Part shown: piece by piece, positions 47,801 through 54,930 of the stretch
Position numbering within the stretch: the first letter of the stretch is position 1
How the letters are laid out: each line of letters starts with the position of its first letter
Assembly: GCF_000739615.1 (NCBI RefSeq)
Contig: NZ_BATP01000005.1
Span: forward strand, 62,001 to 126,000
DNA from: Haloferula sp. BvORR071
Lineage (GTDB): Bacteria; Verrucomicrobiota; Verrucomicrobiia; Verrucomicrobiales; Akkermansiaceae
Direction of reading: 5' to 3'
DNA length: 64,000 nucleotides
Notes under the pieces: model-generated
Database searches by the model: none
What the model was told of the DNA's origin: nothing
Seen by the model: only the letters and a program-made list of their open reading frames with translations
Program-made: the position numbers and the translations under genes

Positions 47801-48337
47801 ATCCGCGAGCTCGCTGAGAACATCGTGAAGGAGGTTAAGCAACGCGGCCCCTTCCTCTCGCTGGCCGAGTTCGTCAACCGCCGTCCCGGCAGCAACAAGG
47901 ACATGGCCCGCGAAGGCGCCCTGCAAACCGCGATCGACAAGACCGACATCAACAACCGCTTCGCCGCCGATTCCAAGAACTACACGGTGGCCGACCTCAC
48001 CCCGGAAGCCTTCGCCTTCCCGGAAGCGATGACCGGCCCGAATGCCGCCGGGGCACCGGGCTTCCTCACGCAAGGCGACATCCTCTCCGCGGTCGGTCCC
48101 GTGGTCGCGGTCCGCTCGGATACCTTCCGGATCCGCGCCTATGGCGAAGCGCTCGACCCCGACAAGAAGGTCCTCGCCCGCGCTTGGTGCGAGGCCGTCG
48201 TCCAGCGGGTTCCGGATTTCATCGACACTCAGAACAAGCCCGAGACGGCAACTGCCGAACTCAACGAGATCAACCAACAATTCGGACGCCGCTTCGTGGT
48301 CAGCAGCTTCCGCTGGCTCGGCAAGGATGAGGTCTAA
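44891..48337 (+). CDS. Giant pseudopilin-like protein (Verru_Chthon cassette protein A type), copy 1
   Basis: A 1148-residue protein. The N-terminus has a type IV prepilin-like signal: a basic leader ending ERG, then FALVVSLSMMVLLTILAVGLL and SVSLRGSSQSEAL. It lacks the Glu at +5, as does GspK. The long middle part is beta-rich. Near the end a helical segment (IRELAENIVKEVKQRGPFLSLAEFVNRR) resembles the GspK SAM-like/helix-hairpin-helix part, and the protein ends VRSDTFRIRAYGEA..CEAVVQR. It matches the family found in Verrucomicrobia/Chthoniobacter cassettes, but cassette partners B-D are not adjacent. Probably exported by a type II/IV-pilus-like machine. Confidence 0.85.
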   Translation: MNPTKLLKKPPLRLRPRHTERGFALVVSLSMMVLLTILAVGLLTLSSVSLRGSSQSEALQVARSNARLALSMAIGQLQKTAGTDQKITAPATIAKDGAPAWLAGAWHGKQATANNPVPTKDQEFLGYLVSGNETSPSRNPGNLPDTSETGAELLAQGSLGKDALPAEFVRAKKVETATANSKAPSGRYAWAVLDEGVKAKIDLVREDRKDLGKSVNQVAAGAASRFGMEVIDGFEGFDWFKGTDQAKLYTLPTGDLIDKMPELAKYQHEVTTVSRGLMTDSARGGLRKDLSLLFSRSTLPAAFSGKRVYDDSTVLSEVSNPFWDQLQEYANLYTKASDPIKASVPTGYSFVKYDPRARANRVSPAAAKGLILMPVVAKVQMQFSLVCKDAHGNWAGGVDRKTETPEDNFMIYMIYSPIVTLYNPYSQAISFDELRIDFKDLPIGFRFYRNGQPQTTGLAHFNQLYVNHDSDSKQAKTFGINVRSSFSQSKVAPVVLQPGENKVFGESVSGDLNWNTGSGAFFDYYNQDGKGMTADLPLAPGYPSQGVGFWIDWLTPDHMLTEFDDKQGILPVKKSDTIDVGFGPMASEASNNRLSIEMTLVQGTSRKRSGNLDLDFVSTDKLRSAMSRNSSSAFPGGEERLERPYTGAEMYQSPNDKLKDFVNAKAFAQFSFAAKTTLDSDTPTRPWVQGGQATSLVGIDLAKEPMGIHPFEVSMKRLAPSYKFPIDAMNRGKFFTGVMENTGTRIAPQFEIPQVPLESIAQLRHAQLSNQGFLPGASYTVGESFASPMIPAASVSSASTKDYKLLDHAWLANAALWDSYFFSTLAPHGGALDSKSLDTVAQEFFKGEEPLLNPRFVATGNTAADKTVAELTAEDGYQTSAAHLMVDGAFNVNSTSVNAWASLLASLNQQDIDYNSLTDGKATPTTGTEAAASFPFTRMRRAGGPAVEKANALLGRHARWTGMRTLDEKQIRELAENIVKEVKQRGPFLSLAEFVNRRPGSNKDMAREGALQTAIDKTDINNRFAADSKNYTVADLTPEAFAFPEAMTGPNAAGAPGFLTQGDILSAVGPVVAVRSDTFRIRAYGEALDPDKKVLARAWCEAVVQRVPDFIDTQNKPETATAELNEINQQFGRRFVVSSFRWLGKDEV

Positions 48338-48410
48338 CAAAACAGATTCGATGAACGGCAGGCCCGGCACCTGCTATCCCCTATGCCATCCGCTCATCAC
48401 CTCACACTTC

Positions 48411-49154
48411 ATGACCTTTCGCCGACTTCTCACCCTCGTTCTCGTTCTCGCCGCACCGCTGCCCCTCGCTGCTGAAGAAGCCCGCAAGATCACCCTCCGC
48501 ACGCTCTGCTTCAGCCACGTAAACAACGTGAAGAAGCTCTACCTCCCCGCGGCGGAAGGCGGCGGTTTGGTCGAAGTCCCACTCTTCACCGAAGTCTTCT
48601 CCCTGCCGATCCAGGCAACAGTCACGGACAACAAAGCCAGCTTCTTCCTCAGCAGCACCCCGCCCACACCCGGCAAGCCCGCCCCCGCCCTCCCTGCGGT
48701 CAATGTCCCCGCCAGCGCGAAGGTCCTCTTCCTCTTCCTGCCGAATCCCGGCAAGCCCGAGGCGCCTTACCTCGTCGTCCCCATGGCCGATGACGAAAGC
48801 TCCTTCCCGCTCGGCACCACCAAGGCGATCAACCTCACCCCTGCGAATGTCCGCTTCGACCTCGGCGAACTCTCAGCCGACAAGGGTAAGCTCGTCGGCC
48901 CGGGTAAAACCGTGATCATCGAGGCGGTCCGCAAGGTGAACCATCTCAACCAGTACGACGCCAAAGTCCTCTTTGAAACCGCCCCGAAGGAGTTCACCGA
49001 GTTTTACAACTCCCGCTGGCGCTCCGTCTCCAAGAAGCGCGACATCGCCATCGTCTACATGGACCCGGTGTCCAAGATGCCCGCCGTGAATCTCTACGAG
49101 GACGCACCCACCCCGGCTCCCGCACCCGCCACGGCAACCGCTGGCGGTCAGTAG
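48411..49154 (+). CDS. Exported protein of unknown function
   Basis: A 247-residue protein with a clear signal peptide (RRLLTLVLVLAAPLPLAAEEA). The mature part has ITLRTLCFSHVNNVKKLYLPA and a proline-rich loop, and ends in a PTPAPAPATATAGG tail. I do not recognise it. It lies 73 bases after the giant pseudopilin gene on the same strand and may be a partner. ATG 48411 is chosen for the signal peptide, and the longer frame overlaps the pseudopilin gene. Confidence 0.72.
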   Translation: MTFRRLLTLVLVLAAPLPLAAEEARKITLRTLCFSHVNNVKKLYLPAAEGGGLVEVPLFTEVFSLPIQATVTDNKASFFLSSTPPTPGKPAPALPAVNVPASAKVLFLFLPNPGKPEAPYLVVPMADDESSFPLGTTKAINLTPANVRFDLGELSADKGKLVGPGKTVIIEAVRKVNHLNQYDAKVLFETAPKEFTEFYNSRWRSVSKKRDIAIVYMDPVSKMPAVNLYEDAPTPAPAPATATAGGQ

Positions 49155-49345
49155 GCCGCCGGGCGCACAAAGGCCCTACCCCGCAGGACCTTCCTAGGAA
49201 GCCCGCCCAAGGGAGGGATGCGCCGGTCTCAAGCCAAGACCCGAATGCATCGGAATCGCCACTTTCCCCACCTTTTCCAGCGGCATGGGCCTCTGCCCTC
49301 AATTTTCCGCTACCGCGGAGCCTCCGGCGGGTTTATCAGGGGAAC

Positions 49346-50917
49346 ATGAAAAGCGGCGGCCAAAGGCTGGTCATTCTCATCGCGGTGCTCGCCAGCGGCC
49401 TGGCCGGCTGGTGGATCACCCGCACGGCAAGCCGCCAGGCGGAGTCTCCGCCGGTCGTGAGGGCCCCGCCTCCTCCACTCAAGCCGCTCTTCGATCCCGC
49501 CCCGCAGGAGAGTAAGACCGTCGCCAAGCGTCCCCCGGCCAAGATCCGCCGTGACGATGAGGCGGAAGCCGCCGGTGCCCTGAAGAACCAGCGCTCGCTG
49601 CGCTTCCAGGACCACGCGGCCATGGAGCGCTTCCTCGCCGCCGCCAAGGACAAGGGCATCGCCATCCTCGGCTCGATCGACAAGCTCAACGCCCTGCACG
49701 TCGGTTTCCTCTCGATCGATGACTTGAACGCGCTGCTCGATGGCAGCGAACAGAGCGGCTACATCTATCCGGTCTATCTGCCGACGCCGAAGACCGAGGA
49801 AGCCCAGCAGGGTGCCGTGGGCATGGGAGACCAGCTACTCGCCTGGCTAGGGGTCAAGGGCGACAATTCCGCCTTCGGCACGGGCGTGAAGGTCGGCATC
49901 CTCGACACCGGCTCTACCCTGCCGAATGCGACGAATACCTTCCTGGTCAACCCGCCCGCTGACGCAGCCACTTGGAACGGCCACGGCACCGCGGTGGCGG
50001 ACTTGATCCGTCAGATCGCTCCTGCCGCCGAGCTGATGTCCTGGCGGGTGGCCGATGACAATGGCACCTCCAACAGCTTCCTTCTCGCCCAAGGCCTGAT
50101 GGCCGCCATCGATGCCGGAGTGGACGTGGTCAACATCTCGATGGGCTCGTCCAGCAATTCGCCCATCCTCCGCGATGCCGTGCTCGCGGCCCAAGCCGCC
50201 GGTATCAAGATCTTCGCCTCCTCCGGCAATGACGGCTACGATCAGGTTTCCTACCCTGCCGCTTACGCGGGCGTGGTGGCCGTAGGTGCAGTGGATGCCA
50301 ATGGCACTTACCTGAACTTCTCCAACAGGGGGTCCGAGATGATGGCTCCGGGGCTGGATCTGATCACGCAGTGGACCGGCGGCCAATCGGTCTATTTCAC
50401 CGGCACCTCCGCGGCCTCTCCGATCGCCGCCGGCGTGGCGGTCGCCACCATGTCGCACGGTGGGACCAAGCTGACCGCGGATTCCGCTTACAACCTGATG
50501 ATGTCGAATCTCAATGACGCCGGAGCGCCCGGCACGGATTCCGAATACGGCGTCGGCAATGTCGATCTCGGCCGGGTCTTCCAGTCCGGCACACCGGGCA
50601 TCTATGATGCAGCGATTGCCGCAAACTACGTGACGACCACGCCGAACGGCCAGATGCAGCTTCAGGTCACCGTCCAGAACCGCGGCACAGCCATGATGGT
50701 CAACACCCCGGTGCAGGTGACCACTCCGGCCGGCACCAGCAACATGAACATCACCACCCTCAAGCCCGGTGATGTCACCACCTTCTCCCTGCCCTTCAAT
50801 TTCGTCGATGGTGGCGCAAAGGTCCAATCGCAGGTGATGAATTCCAGTGGCAGCACTGACATCAAACCGTCTAACAATCGGCGCACCGATGTCTATGCTG
50901 CTCCCTCGACTCCTTAG
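49346..50917 (+). CDS. Membrane-anchored or secreted subtilisin-like (S8) protease
   Basis: A 523-residue serine protease. The N-terminal hydrophobic segment (LVILIAVLASGLAGWWI) is followed by a proline-rich linker and a propeptide-like region. The catalytic triad is Asp187 (GILDTGS), His213 (WNGHGTAVADL) and Ser355 (FTGTSAASPIAAGVA). The oxyanion Asn is in FASSGNDG. The C-terminal 120 residues look like a CARDB/Ig-type domain (MQLQVTVQNRGTAMMVNTPV). The last 29 bases overlap the next gene in another frame, so both are probably translated together. Confidence 0.92.
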   Translation: MKSGGQRLVILIAVLASGLAGWWITRTASRQAESPPVVRAPPPPLKPLFDPAPQESKTVAKRPPAKIRRDDEAEAAGALKNQRSLRFQDHAAMERFLAAAKDKGIAILGSIDKLNALHVGFLSIDDLNALLDGSEQSGYIYPVYLPTPKTEEAQQGAVGMGDQLLAWLGVKGDNSAFGTGVKVGILDTGSTLPNATNTFLVNPPADAATWNGHGTAVADLIRQIAPAAELMSWRVADDNGTSNSFLLAQGLMAAIDAGVDVVNISMGSSSNSPILRDAVLAAQAAGIKIFASSGNDGYDQVSYPAAYAGVVAVGAVDANGTYLNFSNRGSEMMAPGLDLITQWTGGQSVYFTGTSAASPIAAGVAVATMSHGGTKLTADSAYNLMMSNLNDAGAPGTDSEYGVGNVDLGRVFQSGTPGIYDAAIAANYVTTTPNGQMQLQVTVQNRGTAMMVNTPVQVTTPAGTSNMNITTLKPGDVTTFSLPFNFVDGGAKVQSQVMNSSGSTDIKPSNNRRTDVYAAPSTP

Positions 50918-51689
50918 TGCCAGCCTGGGTCTATTTCTGATTCTCGGATCCGCAGTGCGGGCGGAGGACATGCTGGAAGCGCCGAATCCCGGCGGACTGC
51001 CAGCCAACCAACTGAGCATCTCCGGGAATGCCTGCGGCCCTGCCGCACTGCTTTCTTCCTACCGCTGCGGCAATGCCACTTGGCAGAAGGCGGCAGCATC
51101 GCTGGCTGGCGGCAACGACCGGGAACAACTCGGGCGCTGGATCCGCGCTCATGGCCTCCGTCCTTCGGAGACCCTCAAGGGCCGCACCCGCTGGACCTCC
51201 GCCGGCATCAATGTGGAGGACCTCGTTACGGCTGCCAATGAGATGCACAAGCCGCTCTATCTGCCGGTCTTGGTTCACGATGGGCTCTTCGTGCAACGCG
51301 GGGAAAGGGGCGAGGATTTGCTGCGCCGCACTTGGAAGCGCCTCGATGCCTCCTTGGAAAAGGGCATACCACCGCTTCTCAGCATCCGCCGCCAGGTCTT
51401 GCGCAAGGGCCAATGGCAACCGGTCCAAGGGCACTTCGTTACCGTGACGGCCATCCCCGCCAAGCTGGCCAAGGGCGCGCACGCCTTTCCAGTCACCTAC
51501 CTCGATTCATGGGGTGGCAAGCGCTGCGAAGGCTGGCTCAAGGTGCCGGACCAGCCGTTGTTAGCAGCGACCGCGGCTGCGAGCCCCTGTCTGCTCGCGG
51601 ACTTTCCCGCAGCGAATGTAGGGAAAAAGGAAGTCCGGCGTGAGGAAAAAACCGCATTGGTCCCGGAGACCGTGATCGGACGCTGGTAA
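50889..51689 (+). CDS. Papain-like (C39/transglutaminase-type) cysteine peptidase candidate
   Basis: A 266-residue exported protein. The signal is LPRLLSASLGLFLILGSAVRAED. NACGPAALLSSYRCG (Cys49), GHFVTVTAI (His182) and YLDSWGG (Asp206) give the Cys-His-Asp order of papain-like C39 peptidases. It starts at ATG 50889 (or 50895) inside the end of the subtilase gene, an overlap of 29 bases, so the two are translationally coupled. It may be a protease, an amidase or a bacteriocin-type leader peptidase. The substrate is unknown. Confidence 0.75.
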   Translation: MSMLLPRLLSASLGLFLILGSAVRAEDMLEAPNPGGLPANQLSISGNACGPAALLSSYRCGNATWQKAAASLAGGNDREQLGRWIRAHGLRPSETLKGRTRWTSAGINVEDLVTAANEMHKPLYLPVLVHDGLFVQRGERGEDLLRRTWKRLDASLEKGIPPLLSIRRQVLRKGQWQPVQGHFVTVTAIPAKLAKGAHAFPVTYLDSWGGKRCEGWLKVPDQPLLAATAAASPCLLADFPAANVGKKEVRREEKTALVPETVIGRW

Positions 51690-51803
51690 GTCTCCAAGTG
51701 CTCTAAAGTTAGATTGCCGGGGGCCAGGAAAAACACTAACGGATCTCGTCCCCGTTCGGTTTCACTTGGCGAATTTCGCCTCCCTCCCCTGCCCCCCGTT
51801 TCC

Positions 51804-54590
51804 ATGAAACAGTCGGTTTTGCTCGCCGCCACGGCTCTCGTTTTCGCCTGCCCTCTTTCCGCGGAAACCGTGCCTCCCACGGTTCTCTCGGCGTCCGTCG
51901 CCCCCTCGCCCGTCGATGTGACCTCGGCCGCGCAAAACGTCACGGCCACCTTCCACATCACCGACGCTGGTAGCGGCGTGGACTACGGAAACGGCTATCT
52001 CTACGACCCATCGGGGAAATTCGTCACTCTGGTGTTCATCGGCAACGACGACCGAACCAGTGGCGATAGTCATGATGCCACTTACAGCGTGAACCTCACC
52101 GTCCCGCGTTATTCACAGCCCGGCCTCTGGCGGGTGGACGCCTTTTTCCGGGATCATGATGGAAACCAAGTCACCTTCGATCCGAACCAGACACCCTTTC
52201 CCGATCCCCAGGCTATGAAGTTCACCGTAGTGAACAGCGGCCCCGTCGACAACTCGACGCCAACCTTGGACAGCTCCTCGGTTTCTCCACCCGCGGTGGA
52301 CACAAGCTCAGGCCCGGCGACAGTCACTTTCACGGTCGGCGTCTCGGACACCGTGAGCGGCTTCGACTTCGGATTTGTCAACCTGATCGACCCGGACGGC
52401 ATCGGTCGCTACGAGATTTCTCCCTACTACGGCGACGGCTCGCGCACTTCCGGAGACGCCAATCACGGCGTGTACGTGACTTCAGTAAATCTACCCCAAA
52501 ACAGCAAGGCGGGAACTTGGACTTACACCATCTCCGGCAAGGACAAGACCGGCAATGATTTCAATAGCGCGGTCCAAGGCAGCTTCACGGTTGCTTCAAC
52601 TCCTCTCCCTCCGCCCCCCTCCAACTTCCTCGCCCAAGCGGTGGACGCGGTGCAATTCCCCTGGGCCTCGACTGGCGGCGGCTGGGTCATCCAGTCAAAG
52701 GATTCGTATGACAATACGGACGCAGCGGCCAGCCAGCCCCTCGCTGACGATGCTTCAACGACCATCCAAACGACCATCACTGGCCCCGGCGAGCTGTCCT
52801 TCCAATGGCGCGTCGATTCGGAGGAAGACGCCGATTTCCTGTCGGTTTCCGTCGATGGCGGGGAACCCGTGGAATCTATCAGCGGAGACACCGGGTGGCA
52901 GCAGGTGATCGTCAACCTGCCGCCGGGTGAGCACGCGGTGACATGGACCTATGCCAAGGACGGCAGCTTCGCGGATGGCGAGGACCGCGGCTGGCTGGAC
53001 GAAGTGCGCTTCGTCGCGGATGACGATCTTGAGCTTCCGGTGCTCCAGTCGCTCGAAATTTCCCCGCGCCTGGCCGACATCTCCGATGGCGGCACGGATG
53101 TGGAATTCACCATCTCCGTTACGGATGACTTCAACGGCATCGCGGAAGGACGGATCGAACTCTTCGATCCTAACGGAAACCCGCAGGTCAGCACCAACTT
53201 CGACAACGGGTCGAACTCCGGTGACTCACTTGACGCCCACTGGCAATTGAGTCTGCCCCTCGCCGAAACCGCGGAGCACGGACTCTGGCGGGCGGAAATC
53301 ACCCTCACGGAGGACGTCTCCAATGCGACTCGCCGCTACGGCAATGGCGCCGATCCTTTCCCGGCCAAGCGGATCGAGTATTTTTATGTCGGAAGTCCCG
53401 GTGACGGCGATCCGGATGTGCCGCTTCTCCAGGACATCTCTGTCACACCCGGTACGGTCGACATCACCAATGGCACCACTACGACAACCGTCACGCTACA
53501 GGTCACGGACAGCGTGAAGGGATTCTCCTACGGCGAGGCAATCGTCTACAACCCGGATGAAAACCGCACGGGCTACGTGCTTTTCGAAAGCCCCGATCGG
53601 GTGAGTGGCGATAAGTTCAACGGGATCTATGAGGTCCAAGTACCGATCCCCGCCTATGGCAAGCCGGGGACTTGGACCATCGGCGTCCGTTTGACCGATG
53701 AAGGTGGAAACTCGAAGGAATATCCCTACGATGTCGCCTACCCGGTCGATATCGACCCCAGCTTCCATGTGGTCAACTCCGGTGCCGTGGACCTCACCAC
53801 GCCGGTGATCACCTCCATCGACATCTCACCGGGCACCGTGAACACCAGCGGCGGACCGGCCCAAGTTCAGGTCACCGTCTCCATCGGTGACGACCTCTCC
53901 GGAGTTCTCGAAGCGTACGCCTACTTCTTCGATCCGGCCGACGTCTTCCAAAACGACCTTTTTGTTAATATCTCCGACTACCGGCTCTCCGGGAATGATT
54001 CCGCGGGTGTCTATCAGTTTACAAAAACCCTGCCGCAAGGCAGCGCCCCCGGCCAGTGGCGGGTAGCCGTCTTCCTGAGGGACAAAGCCGGAAATGCCGT
54101 CTACTACGGCCAGGACGCCGCGCCATATCCGGAAGCGGGAGACGGCTATTTCACCATCGGCGGCGCCGTCCCCTCAGTGTTTGCTGCCTATGTTGCTGGC
54201 TTCGGGCTCACCGGAAACGACGCCCTACCCGCCGCGGATCCCGACCACGACGGCCTCAACAACGCCCTTGAAGCCCTGCTCGGCTCGAACCCCACGAATT
54301 CGGCCAGCGCTGGCGCCGGACTCATCTCGATCAGCCGTGACGCGACCCACTTTTATTTGAACTTCATGGTCTCCGCCGGCCTAACGGTCACCACCGACGG
54401 GAACTTCCTGAAACTCGGCAATGGCAGCGGAGGCGCACCTCTGAGCGTCGCGGGTCAGACCCAGACGAAGCTCACCGCGAATTGGAGCATGGTCCTGCCG
54501 GAACATGTCAGCGGTCGGAACTACCGGATCGGAATCCCGCTGTCCGGAAATGCCCAAGGCTTCGCGAGATTGTTTTTCGAAGGTCCGTGA
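51804..54590 (+). CDS. Modular secreted surface protein with repeated Ig-like units
   Basis: A 928-residue protein with a signal peptide (SVLLAATALVFACPLSA). Five homologous units start with similar lines (SASVAPSPVDVTSAAQNV; SSVSPPAVDTSSGPATV; LEISPRLADISDGGTDV; ISVTPGTVDITNGTTTT; IDISPGTVNTSGGPAQV), each followed by D..SG and RTSGD/SLDAHW-like loops. A central concanavalin-like module (GGGWVIQSKDSYDNTDAA) interrupts them. The tail has a calcium-type loop (DPDHDGLNNALEALLG) and a final beta-sandwich shared with other surface proteins here. Probably surface-exposed; function unknown. ATG 51804 gives the signal sequence. Confidence 0.8.
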   Translation: MKQSVLLAATALVFACPLSAETVPPTVLSASVAPSPVDVTSAAQNVTATFHITDAGSGVDYGNGYLYDPSGKFVTLVFIGNDDRTSGDSHDATYSVNLTVPRYSQPGLWRVDAFFRDHDGNQVTFDPNQTPFPDPQAMKFTVVNSGPVDNSTPTLDSSSVSPPAVDTSSGPATVTFTVGVSDTVSGFDFGFVNLIDPDGIGRYEISPYYGDGSRTSGDANHGVYVTSVNLPQNSKAGTWTYTISGKDKTGNDFNSAVQGSFTVASTPLPPPPSNFLAQAVDAVQFPWASTGGGWVIQSKDSYDNTDAAASQPLADDASTTIQTTITGPGELSFQWRVDSEEDADFLSVSVDGGEPVESISGDTGWQQVIVNLPPGEHAVTWTYAKDGSFADGEDRGWLDEVRFVADDDLELPVLQSLEISPRLADISDGGTDVEFTISVTDDFNGIAEGRIELFDPNGNPQVSTNFDNGSNSGDSLDAHWQLSLPLAETAEHGLWRAEITLTEDVSNATRRYGNGADPFPAKRIEYFYVGSPGDGDPDVPLLQDISVTPGTVDITNGTTTTTVTLQVTDSVKGFSYGEAIVYNPDENRTGYVLFESPDRVSGDKFNGIYEVQVPIPAYGKPGTWTIGVRLTDEGGNSKEYPYDVAYPVDIDPSFHVVNSGAVDLTTPVITSIDISPGTVNTSGGPAQVQVTVSIGDDLSGVLEAYAYFFDPADVFQNDLFVNISDYRLSGNDSAGVYQFTKTLPQGSAPGQWRVAVFLRDKAGNAVYYGQDAAPYPEAGDGYFTIGGAVPSVFAAYVAGFGLTGNDALPAADPDHDGLNNALEALLGSNPTNSASAGAGLISISRDATHFYLNFMVSAGLTVTTDGNFLKLGNGSGGAPLSVAGQTQTKLTANWSMVLPEHVSGRNYRIGIPLSGNAQGFARLFFEGP

Positions 54591-54930
54591 TGCAGATGCA
54601 GGAAGCTCGCGTCCCGCATCTGGTTAAGTTTTCCTAACCATCGTAGGAATGCAGCTGAACTCAGGGCCAACAAAGCTGTCCGACAAATCCAGGAATTTGC
54701 GTCTGCGCGCTGGAACCTCGTCTCCCCGTCCAGGGTAGGCCGCCGTTCCCCCAAACGGGTAGGTGCATCCATTATGTATTTACCCCGCCGCAAATTTGGT
54801 CTTTCTTTTGATAGATCGGCCCTGAACCCAATCGAGCCGGGACAACCCAAATTTCATCCCGACCTAAAATTTGAATGAACAATGTATTTACATTGGCATC
54901 ATTCTAGTTTCTCTTCTCGAAGAACCCGTC
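54591..54930. other. Intergenic leader upstream of the second giant pseudopilin
   Basis: A 340-base region with no gene seen. It begins with a weak hairpin (CAGATGC 54593-54599 with GCATCTG 54616-54622), possibly ending the previous transcript. It becomes AT-rich after 54770. ATGTATTTAC occurs twice (54774-54783 and 54882-54891). The second copy lies in the near-perfect palindrome AATGTA-TT-TACATT (54881-54894), 36-49 bases before the start codon, so it is a candidate operator or promoter. Confidence 0.5.
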
